Source: Zingiber officinale
Lineage: Eukaryota > Streptophyta > Magnoliopsida > Zingiberales > Zingiberaceae
Reading direction: 5' to 3'
Assembly (NCBI RefSeq): GCF_018446385.1
Contig: NC_056000.1
Span: 52,298,722-52,362,721, forward strand
DNA: 64,000 nucleotides
Of this stretch, positions 36,939 through 48,689 are shown one piece after another. The notes under the pieces were generated by a model. The model worked only from the letters and a program-made list of their open reading frames with translations. It was not told the origin of the DNA and made no database searches. The stretch's first letter is position 1, and each line of letters begins with the position of its first letter. The position numbers and the translations under genes were made by a program.

Positions 36939-38836
36939 TCACTGCGGCCTACCCAACGTGAACTCGAGATTGAGTTTGCTTGGACTCAACTCTGAAAACA
37001 TGTTTGCTTGCATGTCCTCCTGCAAGAAAACACATGGAAGAAGGAAATTAGCTGCGATATTTTCTGCCTGCCTCAACCGATTTCAAGTTGTTTCTGTACC
37101 TCAACTGATTCAGCAGCATTCCTTGTGGCGAGTTCACCAGTGAAGCAGACTTCCCTGATGCAGTAAAAATCAACCCACCCCCACTTAATTAATTGAGTAT
37201 TTATTGTATTAATTAAGCTTCGCAGTAGACTATTGTCAAAAATACGATCTTCCAACAGTAAAAAACAAAGGCGTATTTAATAATATAAACAGCAGCTCTT
37301 TGATTTGTCTCTTCTGCGCAGATTTCTCAGATGAGCCATTGTCTTGGAGTAAGAGAGAAAATTTTGGTCTCTGTGTTGTCCTTTTTGGAATGCAGAAATC
37401 GGATCATATCAAATCATCATTACCACTATGATGAAGGTACAGCTAGAATTTGTATAAATAGACTGCAATTTTTCTGAGCATTTGTGAGGAGATCAATACA
37501 AGTAGAAAGTTAAAAAGGAGTCAGGGAGGCTTTCATGCAAAGGGCATGAAAGATATTGGTACTAGCTAGAAAGAGGAAATGGGAAACTTGCAGCCATCTC
37601 ACACACTGTGACCACTTCAATGATAAGGCAGTTCATATGCTAAAGTCTTGAGATCTCTTTCAGCCAGCTAAATTGCAGTCATATCGACTAGCTAGCTAGC
37701 TAGCTACAAAGGAATGCATGAATTAAGTAAGCTCACCTTCTGTGATATGATCCCAATGTACGCAGGTTTGGGCTCTCAGGGGAGTTGTCATCAGAGACCT
37801 CCCTGGCTAACCCGTTCTCAATCCCATCAAGTTGACCTAAAACGATAGGGGAAACAAAAATATAGCAAGAAATATGAATTTGTAGCTTCAGGGACGAGAA
37901 TGAATGAATTACCTGAAGAGAGTGCTGCCCTGTGGTCGGTATTTTTCACAGTCCGATACATCTGCAGTATGCATACAAAAGATATGTGTTAGAATTAAGG
38001 AAGAGCTAGCTAGGAGTAGAAGAGTGAACTAACTTCTTGAAATCTTGGGTGGGGAGCTAGCAAGAACAAATTATATCAGATTTGTATGTCTTCCCCGACC
38101 CCTTGTGATTACGTTACCTGCAAGTGAGATTTGACATGGGACAAGGTGAGATCTTTGACATCCATGAGCTCGAGAACCGACTTGGGTGTGGCTCCTGATC
38201 AAGCAAAGTAATACAAGGAGGTTAAGAGCTAGATGATGTGCTAGCTAGCTTCTACTCATATACATGTCCGTCAAGAACGACTAGATCGATATATGATCGA
38301 TTACTTTCATGGCCTCCCAGAAGCTCCACGGCATGGACGAAGCGGGTGTGGAGCGTGGCGGTCCAGCGCATTCTCGGCGCCCTCATCCCCCGTTTTCCGA
38401 GGAAGAATCTCGACGGCAAGTAGCATCTCGACGACGGCGACGACCTCGGCAGCAGCCCCAAGTGGGTCGGAGCAAAGAGAGAAGAAGCGTTGGAGGTGGA
38501 AGAGGAGTCGCACAGATCATGCAGCGAGCGGTTGTAGACCGGTATTCCCTTTATGGGCTTCAGCAAGCTGATGCCGTGGAGTCCTGGCTCCGATGGAACC
38601 TGGTGGTGGCACTGGCGGTGATGATGCTGCTGCGGGCCTGCCAAGGAGAGATCAAAAGCAGCCGGCTCGCTGGAGTAGGAGCTCTTGATGTTTCTGTCGA
38701 CCGCCGGGTTCCTCCAGAAGCCTATCTCAATGCTCTCCTCGCCTGGGCCTGGCTTCGGCCTCCATGTCGATGGTGTAGAGCCGCTTGGCGGGCTGATTTG
38801 CAGCGACAGCTCCGGCTGCGCCGAGAACAGCTCCAT
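36939..38836 (-). CDS. KAN: KANADI-type GARP transcription factor (6 exons, 297 aa)
   Basis: Minus strand, exons 38836-38305, 38194-38118, 37961-37913, 37836-37737, 37154-37100 and 37019-36939. All five introns have GT/AG borders, and the phases agree throughout (532+77+49+100+55+81 = 894 bp). The protein starts MELFSAQPELSLQISPP, with LSLQI at residues 10-14 as an EAR-like repressor motif, and includes the conserved KGIPVY. The GARP Myb-like DNA-binding domain spans about residues 147-212 (RMRWTATLHTRFVHAVELLGGHE, then ATPKSVLELMDVKDLTLSHVK, then MYRTVK). It ends LEFTLGRPQ, a KANADI-type C-terminus. Family role: nuclear repressors that set abaxial (lower) leaf and organ identity. It is short for the family (often 320-400 aa). 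I cannot tell KAN1, 2, 3 or 4 apart. No break was seen. Confidence 0.93.
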
Positions 38837-39695
38837 GGATTTCTTCTGAAGAAATTAAACTCGAGATCTTTCCTCCTCTTCCTCTTACTCTTCCTCCCAC
38901 TTTCTATTATAGTAGTCGTCCCTGCTAGAGCTGTGTGTGGAATACTCTGATGGTTTGGTAAGATATACGTGGAGGAATTTGTGTATTGAATGGTGTTACA
39001 GTGTCAAAGATTATGTATGATCTATGCATACTGCACATGTGGGTGGTACATCACTATAAACCCTCTTCCTCTTTTTCTTTGGGTAACTGTGCATGCCCAT
39101 AAAGATAACATATATCTCTGGGGCAAACTGGACTAGTGTTTTTTCATAAGAACTGCACCTTTCAAAAAGCTAAGTGTAACTTGAGAAGGGAAGTCTTTGA
39201 ATTAGTTGTCGAGTGTCAAATTAATTACTATGAGAGTGATTGATTGATTATGAAATGGAAACGAACATAATTGCATTTGGTGTTTTATGGTTGTTCCTGT
39301 TTGGTATCGTTGTCAGGTGAGTAAGCTAAGAGTAATTGTTGTAAAGTAAGTTGCAGATGACACTATGGCAAAGGGATCATAAATTTCCTACAAACACTCA
39401 GCAAGAGGTTAGAATAAGCACTGAGATTAGACTTTGGATGATCATTCCAACACTTAAGTTAGGAAAGAGCGAGGGAAAAGTTAAAGTTGTGTAGTAGTAG
39501 AAAAGTTTAGATGACTCTCGGTGTCCACCTGTGCCCGTATAAGAGTGGGTGCAGGTGGACACAGATATAGGGATATAGTTGTGCCCTTATAATGCACATG
39601 TGTTTGCCCACATCTCTTTCAAGAGAAATGGCTACATTGTAAACATTTTCTAGGAAAAACGACTATATTACCCACATTTCCTGAAACAAACGGTA
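38837..39695 (-). promoter_or_regulatory. Probable KANADI promoter and 5' leader
   Basis: About 860 bp lie between the KANADI start codon and the nearest retroelement (solo LTR at 39696). On the gene's strand the first 80 bp are GA-rich (leader-like), and TATAAT-like sequence lies at about 38907-38914. Farther out is the hairpin at 39521-39562. No transposon is seen within this stretch. Promoter assignment rests on position only. Confidence 0.4.
39521..39562. repeat. 42-bp hairpin (inverted repeat)
   Basis: Two 16-base arms (GTGTCCACCTGTGCCC and GGGTGCAGGTGGACAC) surround a 10-base loop. Only two neighbouring positions fail to pair perfectly. It lies about 690 bp upstream of the KANADI start codon. 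Confidence 0.85.
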
Positions 39696-40939
39696 TGTTG
39701 GATCAAGAAGCGCTAGAGGGAGGGTGAATAGCGCTCGTGGCTTTCACTATTTTCGAATTCGTAAAAATAACGAGTAACGCAGCGGAAATAAGAAACAAAC
39801 ACAGAAGACCCAAGTGGTTTTACTTGGTTCGGAGCCTTGGGCGACTCCTACTCCAAGGCCCACGCTCCTTGAGCGTTTACTTTGGGCAATCATTAAAATA
39901 TCGTGAATGAGTACAAGTAGGAATAAATACAACTGAAATTGAAACAATATCGACAACAGAGTAATAGCAAATGAAGCTTCGGGTCGTCGGGGACTGCAAC
40001 AGCACTTTAGCGTCGACTCTTGAGCAGCAGATTAGTGAGAGATAACTTCTTAATTGATTGTTTAAGGTGCTGCTCGAATACACCTTTTATACAGTGCTGG
40101 AGGTGCCTCCAAGCTTGTCCAAGGCGCCTCCAGCCCGCCAAGTCGCACGGTTGGATCAGCACAGACCAGGTCGAACCTTATCTGGTTCAAGGCGCCTTAA
40201 AGCCTCCTCAAGGCACCTTCCAGCCTTGGTCCGAGGTGCCTCCAGCTTCATCTGAGGCGCCTCCAGCTCCTCTGGACAGCTGGCTCCGGCTTGCACCCGA
40301 GGTGCCTCCAAGCTCCATGGAGGCGGCTCGGACACTATTCATCCGAGATTTTAGGTGCTCTTTTGTACCTGCAAAGTATGTTAGTCCCAAAAATACCCTG
40401 CAAAACAAAGTTAACACAAAACAATAATATGAATAGAATATTTTGACAGTCTCCGGACTGTCCGGTTCTGATTTCAGATTTTCGTCTGGAAACCCTAGGT
40501 CGAACCGACGCCTACTGTTCCCTCCGCGGGGAACACGCCCTCACCTACTCCTCTCAGGAGATTTACCTGTTGCCAGTGTGATCCTCCAGATCGACTAGAC
40601 TTTTTGCTCAGCGTCCGATGCTTCCGGTCTTCATGCTGGATGTCCAACCCTCGACCCATCCAGACTTCTACCCAGTTCGCGACACCAGGATTTTAACCTA
40701 GGGTTACCACCCCCTAGGATTTTTGCCCGAAGCTCCGACCCGCCAAGACTTTCCGCATAAGGTTACCACCCCCTATGACCTAGGGTTATCATCCCTAGGG
40801 TTTTCCCCTTGCCTAACCGCAGGTAGGACTTTCCTGAAACACTCAATCATACACATCAGATAACAATTAAGCTTAACTTTGAATCCCTTTGTCATTATCA
40901 AAACTAAGGTTTGATCGTCGGATGCATCCCGCACCAACA
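39696..40939 (-). mobile_element. Solo Copia LTR with perfect target duplication (fossil)
   Basis: 1,244 bp, from TGTTGGATCAAG to GCACCAACA on the plus strand, flanked on both sides by CGGTA (39691-39695 and 40940-40944). It is similar along its length to the 5' LTR at 30608-31763, which gives its orientation as minus. A solo LTR normally arises by recombination between the two LTRs of a full element. It carries GC-rich imperfect repeats of the ggcgcctccagc type (40090-40330). No coding parts. Confidence 0.88.
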
Positions 40940-41062
40940 CGGTACAACAAGCCGCATAGGATGTAGGTCCTAATCGAGAGTGATCAAGCCAAAAGAGCTT
41001 GGTGAACCTAGTCGAAGAGGTTTGTTAATCGAGTAGCAGGAGTCAGATGATCAAATTGAAGG

Positions 41063-41173
41063 TAGGGATGATAATTTCACCCGAAACCCGATGGAGGATC
41101 CGACATCCGACCCGAATGGAGGAGAATATGGAGGGACTATCAATACCCGATATCCGACTCGAATACCCGATTA

Positions 41174-41209
<36 letters not shown>

Positions 41210-41500
41210 GAAAATTTTCTTTTTCTAAAATCAATTTACTATTTTTGTTGATATTAGGAGGAGACTGTATAGATGTTTAATCTATTTTTTTAATTATATA
41301 TATATTTTTTAATAAGTTGTTTTTTTAAATATATTTTTGTTGAATGATAATAGTTGGATAGAAAGAAAAAAAAACTATAATTATAGAAGATATCCGATCA
41401 TTTAATGGGTATGAGTATATCCATCGGAGAGCGTATACCCGATGGGTATGAGGACGGAGGATATAGAATCCGATCTGAACCTGACTCATTGTCATCCCTA
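41063..41500. mobile_element. hAT-type MITE with perfect 8-bp target duplication
   Basis: 438 bp with termini TAGGGATGATAAT and ATTGTCATCCCTA (12 of 13 positions pair), flanked by ATTGAAGG at 41055-41062 and 41501-41508. An 8-bp duplication and a TAGGG-type end fit the hAT superfamily. The inside is non-coding. Flanking arms contain cccgaatacccgat-like and cccgatgggtatg-like words in inverted orientation, around an AT-rich core with a (TA)n run (41180-41205). Confidence 0.88.
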
Positions 41501-41508
41501 ATTGAAGG

Positions 41509-42819
41509 AGTCGGGTGATTGAATAGAAAAAGTTGGATGACAATTTTAACATCTATTTTGACTTTTGACTAAAACCTTTGATCGAACCACGTAATATATT
41601 ATATTCACCGTATCAATGGTCATCAAAAGTCTTGAGAGATATGAGATAGCAAGAGAAAATTCACATACATGCCTTTCGTTTGAATGACGAAATTTGGCTG
41701 GAAGAGAATATGTTGTTGGAATGTATTTCTCTATTTGTGAGTTTGCATGTTAAGATTGTAACACATGGTATTGTCATTAAGAATTAAGCACAATGGGCCT
41801 AAGGTATATAAAGAGCTGGAGTCCCTATAGGATAGGGTGTCTGGAATTGTTTTTCCATCCCATCCGGAAGAAAATAACGGACGTATCTCCTTGCTCCTTT
41901 GGAATATCAACTGTTCCTTCTTGATCTCCAAATTGTTGTAGCAACAATCCAAATGAAGATAAAAGGAATGAATTTATCTGGTAGGCTTCTCACAAAATTT
42001 TTCAATTTCTTCTAGAAGTAGATGAATAGCCGGGACATTGAGAAAAATTCAAAAAGATATTTCGGGATTGATATGATTCTATCTCTTCGTTCCATTTGAA
42101 AAAAGAAAAAACTCCAAATAATCAAATTTTCTTTTAATTGTTGAATCTCTGTTTGATCGATCAATATGGAATATTCTAAATCCTCATTTGCTTTCTAATG
42201 AAATTGAAATGATCTATGGATTGATTAGAGACTTTAAATTTAAGTTAGATTTTTATAATCGTTCTCCATTTAAATTGCTACACTTTAATGATATAGGATG
42301 GTGTCATCAACCGTTTCGAGATTTCTTGATGTTCATGTGAAAAAAACACTAGATAGTACTTCCATCATATATGAGTTAGAGGTGAGGTTTGCTGGTGAAA
42401 ACATAGGAGTCCAATTCAATTAAAAGGAGGACAAAAATTAATCCTTCATCTACACTAATAATTAAGATTTAGAATGTTTTAAACTTTGAGATTTTTGGTC
42501 TAGTGGTTGTAGTTTAAACAAAAATATTAAAATGATAAGTTTTGAATGCTTTTAATTGAACGATTAATACGTCTATATTTATATTTATAAATACATTTTA
42601 AGTACAAGATTCTGAAAATTTGCTTTGATTTTAATTGTATCTAATCTAGAGCTCTGTATTTTGAGATGACCTTGAACAGGCTCACTTCCTTCTTCCTTGG
42701 ACTTCCTTAATAGGAACTCTCTATTAAAAGGTTGGAGAAGCAAAGTCCCTTCCATTCTTGTTAATAATGGCAATGAAAGCAAAATAAACTAAATGCACAT
42801 GCTTACAAGTTATTGTAAC
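41509..42819. other. Intergenic between MITE and solo LTR
   Basis: 41713-42060 may be the start of an unrelated LTR: tgttggaatgta at about 41713 and a TATA-like gtatataaagag near 41801. I cannot find its other end, and no coding domain is visible. The rest is AT-rich and unassigned. Confidence 0.3.
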
Positions 42820-44057
42820 GGTAGGATCGAAAGTACTAGGGGATGAATAGCATTCGTGGTTTTTTCACGTTTTTCGTAAAACTATTGAGTATAGAGACAG
42901 TGGAAAGTAAGAAAAAAGAATAATGACACCAAAATTTTTTACTTGGTTCAGAATCTGTGACGACTCCTACTATAAGACCCTCACGTGAGAGTGTTTTTAT
43001 TGGGCAATCCACTAATAAATCCAAATATTAAAAATACAAAGAGATAATAATTTAAGTGTAGTAAATGAAATAATGAAATTATACCAACAACTAAAGAATT
43101 AAAGTTTCGAGCTTTCGGTTGTTGGAGTAGTATTACAACATCGTAGAGTCATCTTTTAAGCAATGCGCAAGAGAGAAGATCGTTGGAATGAGTCTCTCTA
43201 AGGTGCTAGTCAAACCCTCCTTGTATAACCCTGTCCAAGCCCCTAGTCTGGTCCCTGGGCTCCCCCATCAAGCTGATGTGGCTGTTCCTCATCGTAAGTT
43301 TATATCTGAAACTTTTTCCAACTCCGGGCATCTGGACTATAACGTAGGTTGACCAATCTGTGTGCGCCACCTCAGCGCCTGCTAGTCGCCCTCTCGGTTC
43401 CTTCTTGGGCGCTTGGACCTAATCTGGGAGCCTGGGCCGCCTTTTCCAGCCAACTTTCATTTTCATTATTCTGCATCATAGTGTTAGAAAAGAATAGACA
43501 TAATATAATTTGGACAGTCTCGAGACTGTCTGGTTCTAACTTTGGATTTCTTAAAAATCCTAGGTCGAATTGACGTTTACAGTTCTTTTTACGGGGAATG
43601 AGTCCTTAACTAATCCTCTTAGGAAAGTGTACCTGATGTCAAACCGGTCCTCCAAACCATTTGGGTTTTTGCTCAGTATCCGAGACTTCAGGACTTTCTG
43701 TTAGACATCCGAATCCCGACTTGTCCAATTTTTCGCCTGGTGTTCGCAACCTCCAGAACTTTCACCTAGTGTCCTCGATCCTAGGATTTTTGTTCGATGT
43801 CCTCGACCTGCCTTGACTTCGCTCAGTCCTACAGACCAGGACTTCCTTGCCTAGCCGTAACTAGGACTTTCAACTTGCCTAGTTTCCACTATGACTTCTT
43901 TGCCTAGCTTCAACTAAGGCATTCACCTTGCCTAAGATCACTTAGAACTTTCCGGTACACTTAGTCAGACTTGTTAGAACAACAACAACCCTTAACTTTA
44001 AACCCTTTGTTATTATCAAAACTTAGGTTCGATCATCTGGTACTTCTTGCACCAACC
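42820..44057 (-). mobile_element. Solo Copia LTR with perfect target duplication (fossil)
   Basis: 1,238 bp, same LTR family as 39696-40939 and 30608-31763, flanked by GTAAC at 42815-42819 and 44058-44062. On the plus strand it runs from ggtaggatcga to gcaccaacc. The terminal bases are GG and CC instead of the TG and CA of its relative. No coding parts. By eye it is more worn than the copy at 39696. Confidence 0.83.
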
Positions 44058-44062
44058 GTAAC

Positions 44063-45188
44063 GTGGTTTCGAGACATCGCTTCTACCCCATGACTTAAGA
44101 TATGTTCGGTGCATCATCTCTAAATAATCCACCTTTTAAATGAAACAATGGGGTAAACCTCTACAAAGATAAATAATACATCATTACAACTTAACAAAAT
44201 GATGAACTTCAAAGCATTGATGTAACAAATAAGTAGGATTGTTACTTGGAATCCTTGATCTAGAATTGATATTATATTATGAAACTCTTGAGTAGAAGCC
44301 CACAATTGCACCATGAACCTTCTAATTAACTAATGATTATAATTTACAATTCTAGTTAAACCAAGCTTCTAGATATCCTTTAGAAGTAAGAAAACCACTT
44401 GACAAGTGTAACACTCACTCTCCCTCTAAATACAATGAAAAAAAAAACAAGGAGAGAAAAGATTAGCAAGAGCAAGACAAAGATATATGAAACATTTAAG
44501 CTTGCAGAACTCTTGCATTGCTTTAAGGAATCACAACAATGGGGAGAATATTCGAAACGCTCTGTCAGAGCTTATATACCTTTGATTTCAATATGAAAAG
44601 ATAATTTTCATACCTTCAGTTGACTAATTAAACTAAAACTTCAACTGATTAATCTACATAAACGTTAAAATGCCAACATACATTGTTGAGTCAATTGACC
44701 TAAATATTCAATTAGCCGAATAATAATGTTTAGTCAAGTTACTAAGGTCATCCAATCGAATGACCTCAAACAAAAATATTTTATTCATCAAAACTCATAT
44801 TTCAATTGATCGAAATAACTAATTCAGTCGAAAAAGTGCCACAAGAGTCAAGACCATCAAATTCTAAAATGCAGTGTCATTATAGAATGGAGAATGCCGA
44901 CTAGTACTCCATCACTGGTCTCCTAATGTCCAACAAAATATCTATTGGCATAAACCAGAATTCAAATTTTAGTCACCTAAAAATGCTAAGTCCTACTAAT
45001 GTACCTGAAACAAAGGGTGACCAAACAGAAAGTTCATTTTGGACAACTAACACAGGTAGATCGAAAGCACACAACTTTGATTCATTCAAAGGGTTCCTCA
45101 TTGTTGGAACCTTCTATCTCACTAAAGCCACAATTCTTGCATGCTTTTTTTTATCCACCACATGGTCAATTGATAATCATATTTATTA
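44063..45188. other. Unassigned AT-rich intergenic sequence
   Basis: No recognisable gene or element. 44620-44850 has recurring words like tcaactgattaat and caattgatcgaaat, which suggest an old repeat. The frames here (e.g. 44926-45189) show no domain. Confidence 0.35.
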
Positions 45189-45412
45189 GCCCCTACTATG
45201 GTAAAAGATGAATACGTTCGTCCCTAGCGCCCCCGTCAATTCATCCCAATGTCAATACGGAGGAGGTAAATCACGGACGGCTACTAGTCTTTGGAATAAT
45301 GATTAACATATAAAAAAGGTATTTACCTCGGTTTTGCCAAGATTCGAACCCCAGACCTTATTATGACAATACCTCATGCGCTAACCACTAGACCCATCCG
45401 AGGAGACTAATA
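45189..45412 (-). mobile_element. tRNA-derived SINE
   Basis: On the minus strand a tRNA-like head carries a Pol III A box (TCTAGTGGTTAGCGCATGAG) and B box (GGGTTCGAATC), spaced as in tRNA-derived SINEs. A non-tRNA body follows (ccgaggtaaatacc, ccgtccgtgatttacctcc). It ends at the AT-rich word ctaataaatatg. Similar AT words flank both sides (atatttatta at about 45178-45187 and attatttatta at about 45412-45424), which may be a worn target duplication. Confidence 0.8.
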
Positions 45413-46240
45413 ATTATTTATTAACCACGTACCACTTTAGCTGAGTCTGTGGGGGCTAATAAATATTTATTACCATATAAACAACACGCACATACATCTT
45501 GATAACCATATTTATTGCCACATTTGATAACCATATTTATTACCATAGAAACCACACACACATACATCAGCTTCATTGTTCTGGATACGTTGATAGAATT
45601 TGTGTACCTAACATACTATGTTGTACCTAACATACTATGCTGTATCCACTTAAACAACTAATTAACTCTATTGATTGCATAACAAATAATTAATAATATA
45701 TCTTTTTTGTAAAGCTGAAACACTGCCACCACTCTTGATCCTGCTACAATTATGAATTGACCAACAAGGAAGAGTGTATGTGGTGATGAATCCAATAGGA
45801 AAAAAGAGAGCTAGCACGTTTGATATATGCATTGTTGCAAGTAGAAATCAGTAATTAATAATGCTTTTGAGTATTATGTGTGTTGTGGAATGCACACATC
45901 CACAAGTCTTGAATTTAAGGACTAATAGGAAAACGCCTCTGCTGGTATAGCGAGTTGGTACTCAAATACTGTTTGTCATTAAAAAAGCATGGTTCAATTT
46001 CCGTTGTGTATAAATATTATTTCGAATTATCTCATCCCCCAATTAAGAAGGCCGTTCGACTTAAGATTAATTAAGTTCCCATGATTTACCCTATTCTGGA
46101 ATGTATAGGGTCATTCTAAGAGGTCCCTAAAGTAACAGCTTCACTTTTTGATGATGCAATAGTTATTCTAAAGTAGCACAATGCATCAGGCACATCATTA
46201 TGTCAAACTTGACCTCCATAACACTACAAATATCATGAGA
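45413..46240. other. Intergenic with a second, worn SINE-like block
   Basis: 45935-46100 (plus) has tRNA-like words: ggtatagcgagttggtac as a possible A box and catggttcaatttcc as a possible B box, then a body reading atgatttaccctatt. It is too worn for a firm call. The rest holds no visible gene. 45416-45580 repeats ataaatatttattacc words. Confidence 0.4.
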
Positions 46241-47266
46241 TGTAGAAATACATGGAGTCTACTAAGTTGATCAAACAAGTTAAGTTAAGTCTTATTATAT
46301 TTAACCTTATGTCTAAATGTACAGAAACATAGGAGTAAGGACGTCAAACAAAAGATGCAATTAGCGAGAATGACAACATGGGAGAGAGTCGACGGACTCG
46401 GTGCGTTTGAGGGACGAGGAGCTGCAGAAAAGTATACCGACGGACAAGGAGAGAGTGTGCGGTGTTTCCAAGGGACGAGAAGCCGGAACGAAAGATTGCT
46501 CGAGGAGCAAAAGACGCAGCTGTCCGAGGGACGAAAAGCTATGGAAGAGTATACTGGCGGACGAGAAGGAAGCAAGTAACGATTCCGAGGGACGAGAAGC
46601 CGAAGCGGAAGTTTGCTCAAGAAGGCCGGAAGTTGGGTTTGGTTGAGCCCTATTCCGAATGGCCGAAATCACCCAAGCGAGCGGAGCCGGAGCAGAAGAC
46701 CCGGATCGATGCGAGCGGAACCAAAGTAGAAGACCGGGGCCAAAGCTGATTTTTGGCCCCGGGGCGCCCGGACCTGGTTGGGGCGCCCAGACCAGTCCGG
46801 GGCGCCCGGAACCCAATTTTTAGCCAATTTGACGTGGCGTTTGAACGTTGCTTCAGAGATAATTTTATCTCATTCTAGGTGTCTGGAACCCTTCCAGACG
46901 CCCCGAGCAGGGCTATATAAACAGTCTTGCTCCCAGAAGGTAAAAAAAAGTAAGAATTACAAAGTAACAACACTTGTGCTTTAGTTTGTCTGTGTCTAGC
47001 TTTCTGATTTTGTGCGTTCATTACTGTAAGAGGCTTCTCTGTCTAGAAGAGATTTTTAGTATGCTTTTTTATCTGTCTTGTTTTAACAAACTCCTCGGTT
47101 GTAACTAAGTAAATCTATTGAGCCTCGTCTTTTTAGTTTATTATTATTTCTATGTTTATATAAGTATTTTAATTAAATTATAAGTTCGAGAAAGGTCTTT
47201 TTTGTTTTATTTTTTTAAGGATTATTCACCCCTCCTCCCCTCAACTGATCGCCAAGGGTCCTAACA
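46241..47266 (+). mobile_element. Copia LTR, probably solo (fossil)
   Basis: About 1,026 bp, starting tgtagaaatacatgg and ending ccaagggtcctaaca. It is of the family of the LTRs at 11642 and 62369: shared blocks gagagagtcgacgg, acgagaagcc and the downstream promoter region with tataaacag near 46915. It contains a GC-rich duplicated block (46430-46610). No PBS or internal region follows, and no target duplication is convincing. A solo or truncated LTR. Confidence 0.65.
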
Positions 47267-48689
47267 TGTCATCATATACATGATATTGCCACAACAATAT
47301 TGTGCTTTTCTCCTACTCTTGCTCCTCAATTGGATGCCCTATCATTGTCAAACCATAGCATTTTATCATGGTTGTCTTCCCGACCCAATGCTCAACCTTT
47401 TTTTTTTTTTAATTTATTTGTGTTTCCTTTGTAGACTAGTTATATATTTTTTATTCTAATTTGCACAAATGATAAACATTTTCTAGCCTTCGGAGAAATC
47501 CAAGATAAAGAAATTCTCTTAGAAAAAAATAAAGTATAACACCACTATAATTTAAATATTTTATAAATAATCATTATTGGAGGTCAATTTTTTGTGTGTA
47601 TAAGTTGTATTTTAAATTTATCCGACAGACAGATAGACAAATTAAGAAAGAAGATTCTCTACTTTTCAGTATTAACCATATAAAATAATTTAAAATTTTC
47701 TAAATCACTTTAAATCAAATCATTATACTAGACTAACAGATTCACGTCCTTAGCTCTGAATTTGTCTGAATTTTCCTGATAGCTCATTCCATTTTCCGAA
47801 CCAACAGCAGCAAAAGGCATTACATTTTTGTTGAATTCTAGTACACATTGTGATACAAGTTCGCATTTTTGCAATCTAGCAGCGTCGTTGCACATTCTTT
47901 TACAGAGCCAATGAATGACGATCAAAGATAACTAAATTCATACTCGAACAATTGCAAATACCGAATAGTTATCGTAATGATTTTGTATGTACCACAGCAG
48001 CTAGCTTTCGCTTTCACATTGACACCCAAGAGAATGCTTGACACAGGCAGAAGAAACATGCAATAGATTGGCCTCAGTTTATTTGTCCGTTCGGATTCTT
48101 AGCTCGCTCGGCTCATTCTATCGCTCGAGTGGCATTGCTTGTGAACTGCTCTTCACGATCTGTCTTGTCAGACACTCACTTGTCCAACCATTCGCTCACT
48201 CGGCCGACCACTTGCTCGGTCAGCTCGATCACCCTCTACGTCTGCACGCTCGGTCGGTGTCTCGCCCGATCAATCTTCGTCTGCCCGGTTAGCCTATCAG
48301 CTCGGCCTCTTTGTTCGGCCAGCACCAGCTCGCTCGACTTGTCTGTTCGCCCGATTGACCTCTCGCTGGTCGGCTTTCTGTCTGGTCGAATTTGCTTGGC
48401 CTTACTACCCGATCGACCTCTCTGTTGTGCGACTCACATGCGGGGTTGGTTGCTCACCCACATGGTCTAACTGCTTGCTCGACCTGTTTGCTCGGTCGAC
48501 CAATCCTATGCTTGTCCACCCGGTCCATCAGTCCGCTCAAACTCTGTTGCTCGGACTCGGAACTCGAACCTCACTACTCAAGAATTAGAAGAAATTAATT
48601 CCTACTGACAGTTTAAGATTATTAATTGAGATCATCAATTTAGTTCGAATATTTAAATTAAACTAATTTCAAAATATCTCCGATAGTCT
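47267..48689. other. Intergenic with a degenerate gctcggtcgacc repeat
   Basis: 48085-48560 is GC-rich and made of short degenerate repeats of the cgctcggtcgacc kind, so its several overlapping frames are repeat-made and not genes. 47728-47925 (minus) has a 65-aa frame of exon-like composition, but I recognise nothing. The rest is AT-rich. Confidence 0.4.

Noticed and set aside
38309-38950. 213-aa plus-strand open frame
   Set aside because: It is the antisense shadow of KANADI exon 1, whose minus-strand reading has clear GARP motifs and splice sites.
41731-42340. Possible organelle (plastid-like) DNA insert, judged from minus-strand wording such as WNEEIESYQSRNIFLNFS
   Set aside because: I could not tie it to a particular plastid gene. 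An LTR start with TATA box at 41713-41810 explains part of it equally well. A search against plastid genomes would settle it.
47728-47925. 65-aa minus-strand frame as a further BSK exon
   Set aside because: It does not match the BSK C-terminus; the real next exon is at 48690-48835.
48038-48598. Several open frames rich in Ser/Leu/Arg
   Set aside because: Made by short degenerate gctcggtcgacc repeats; no domain.
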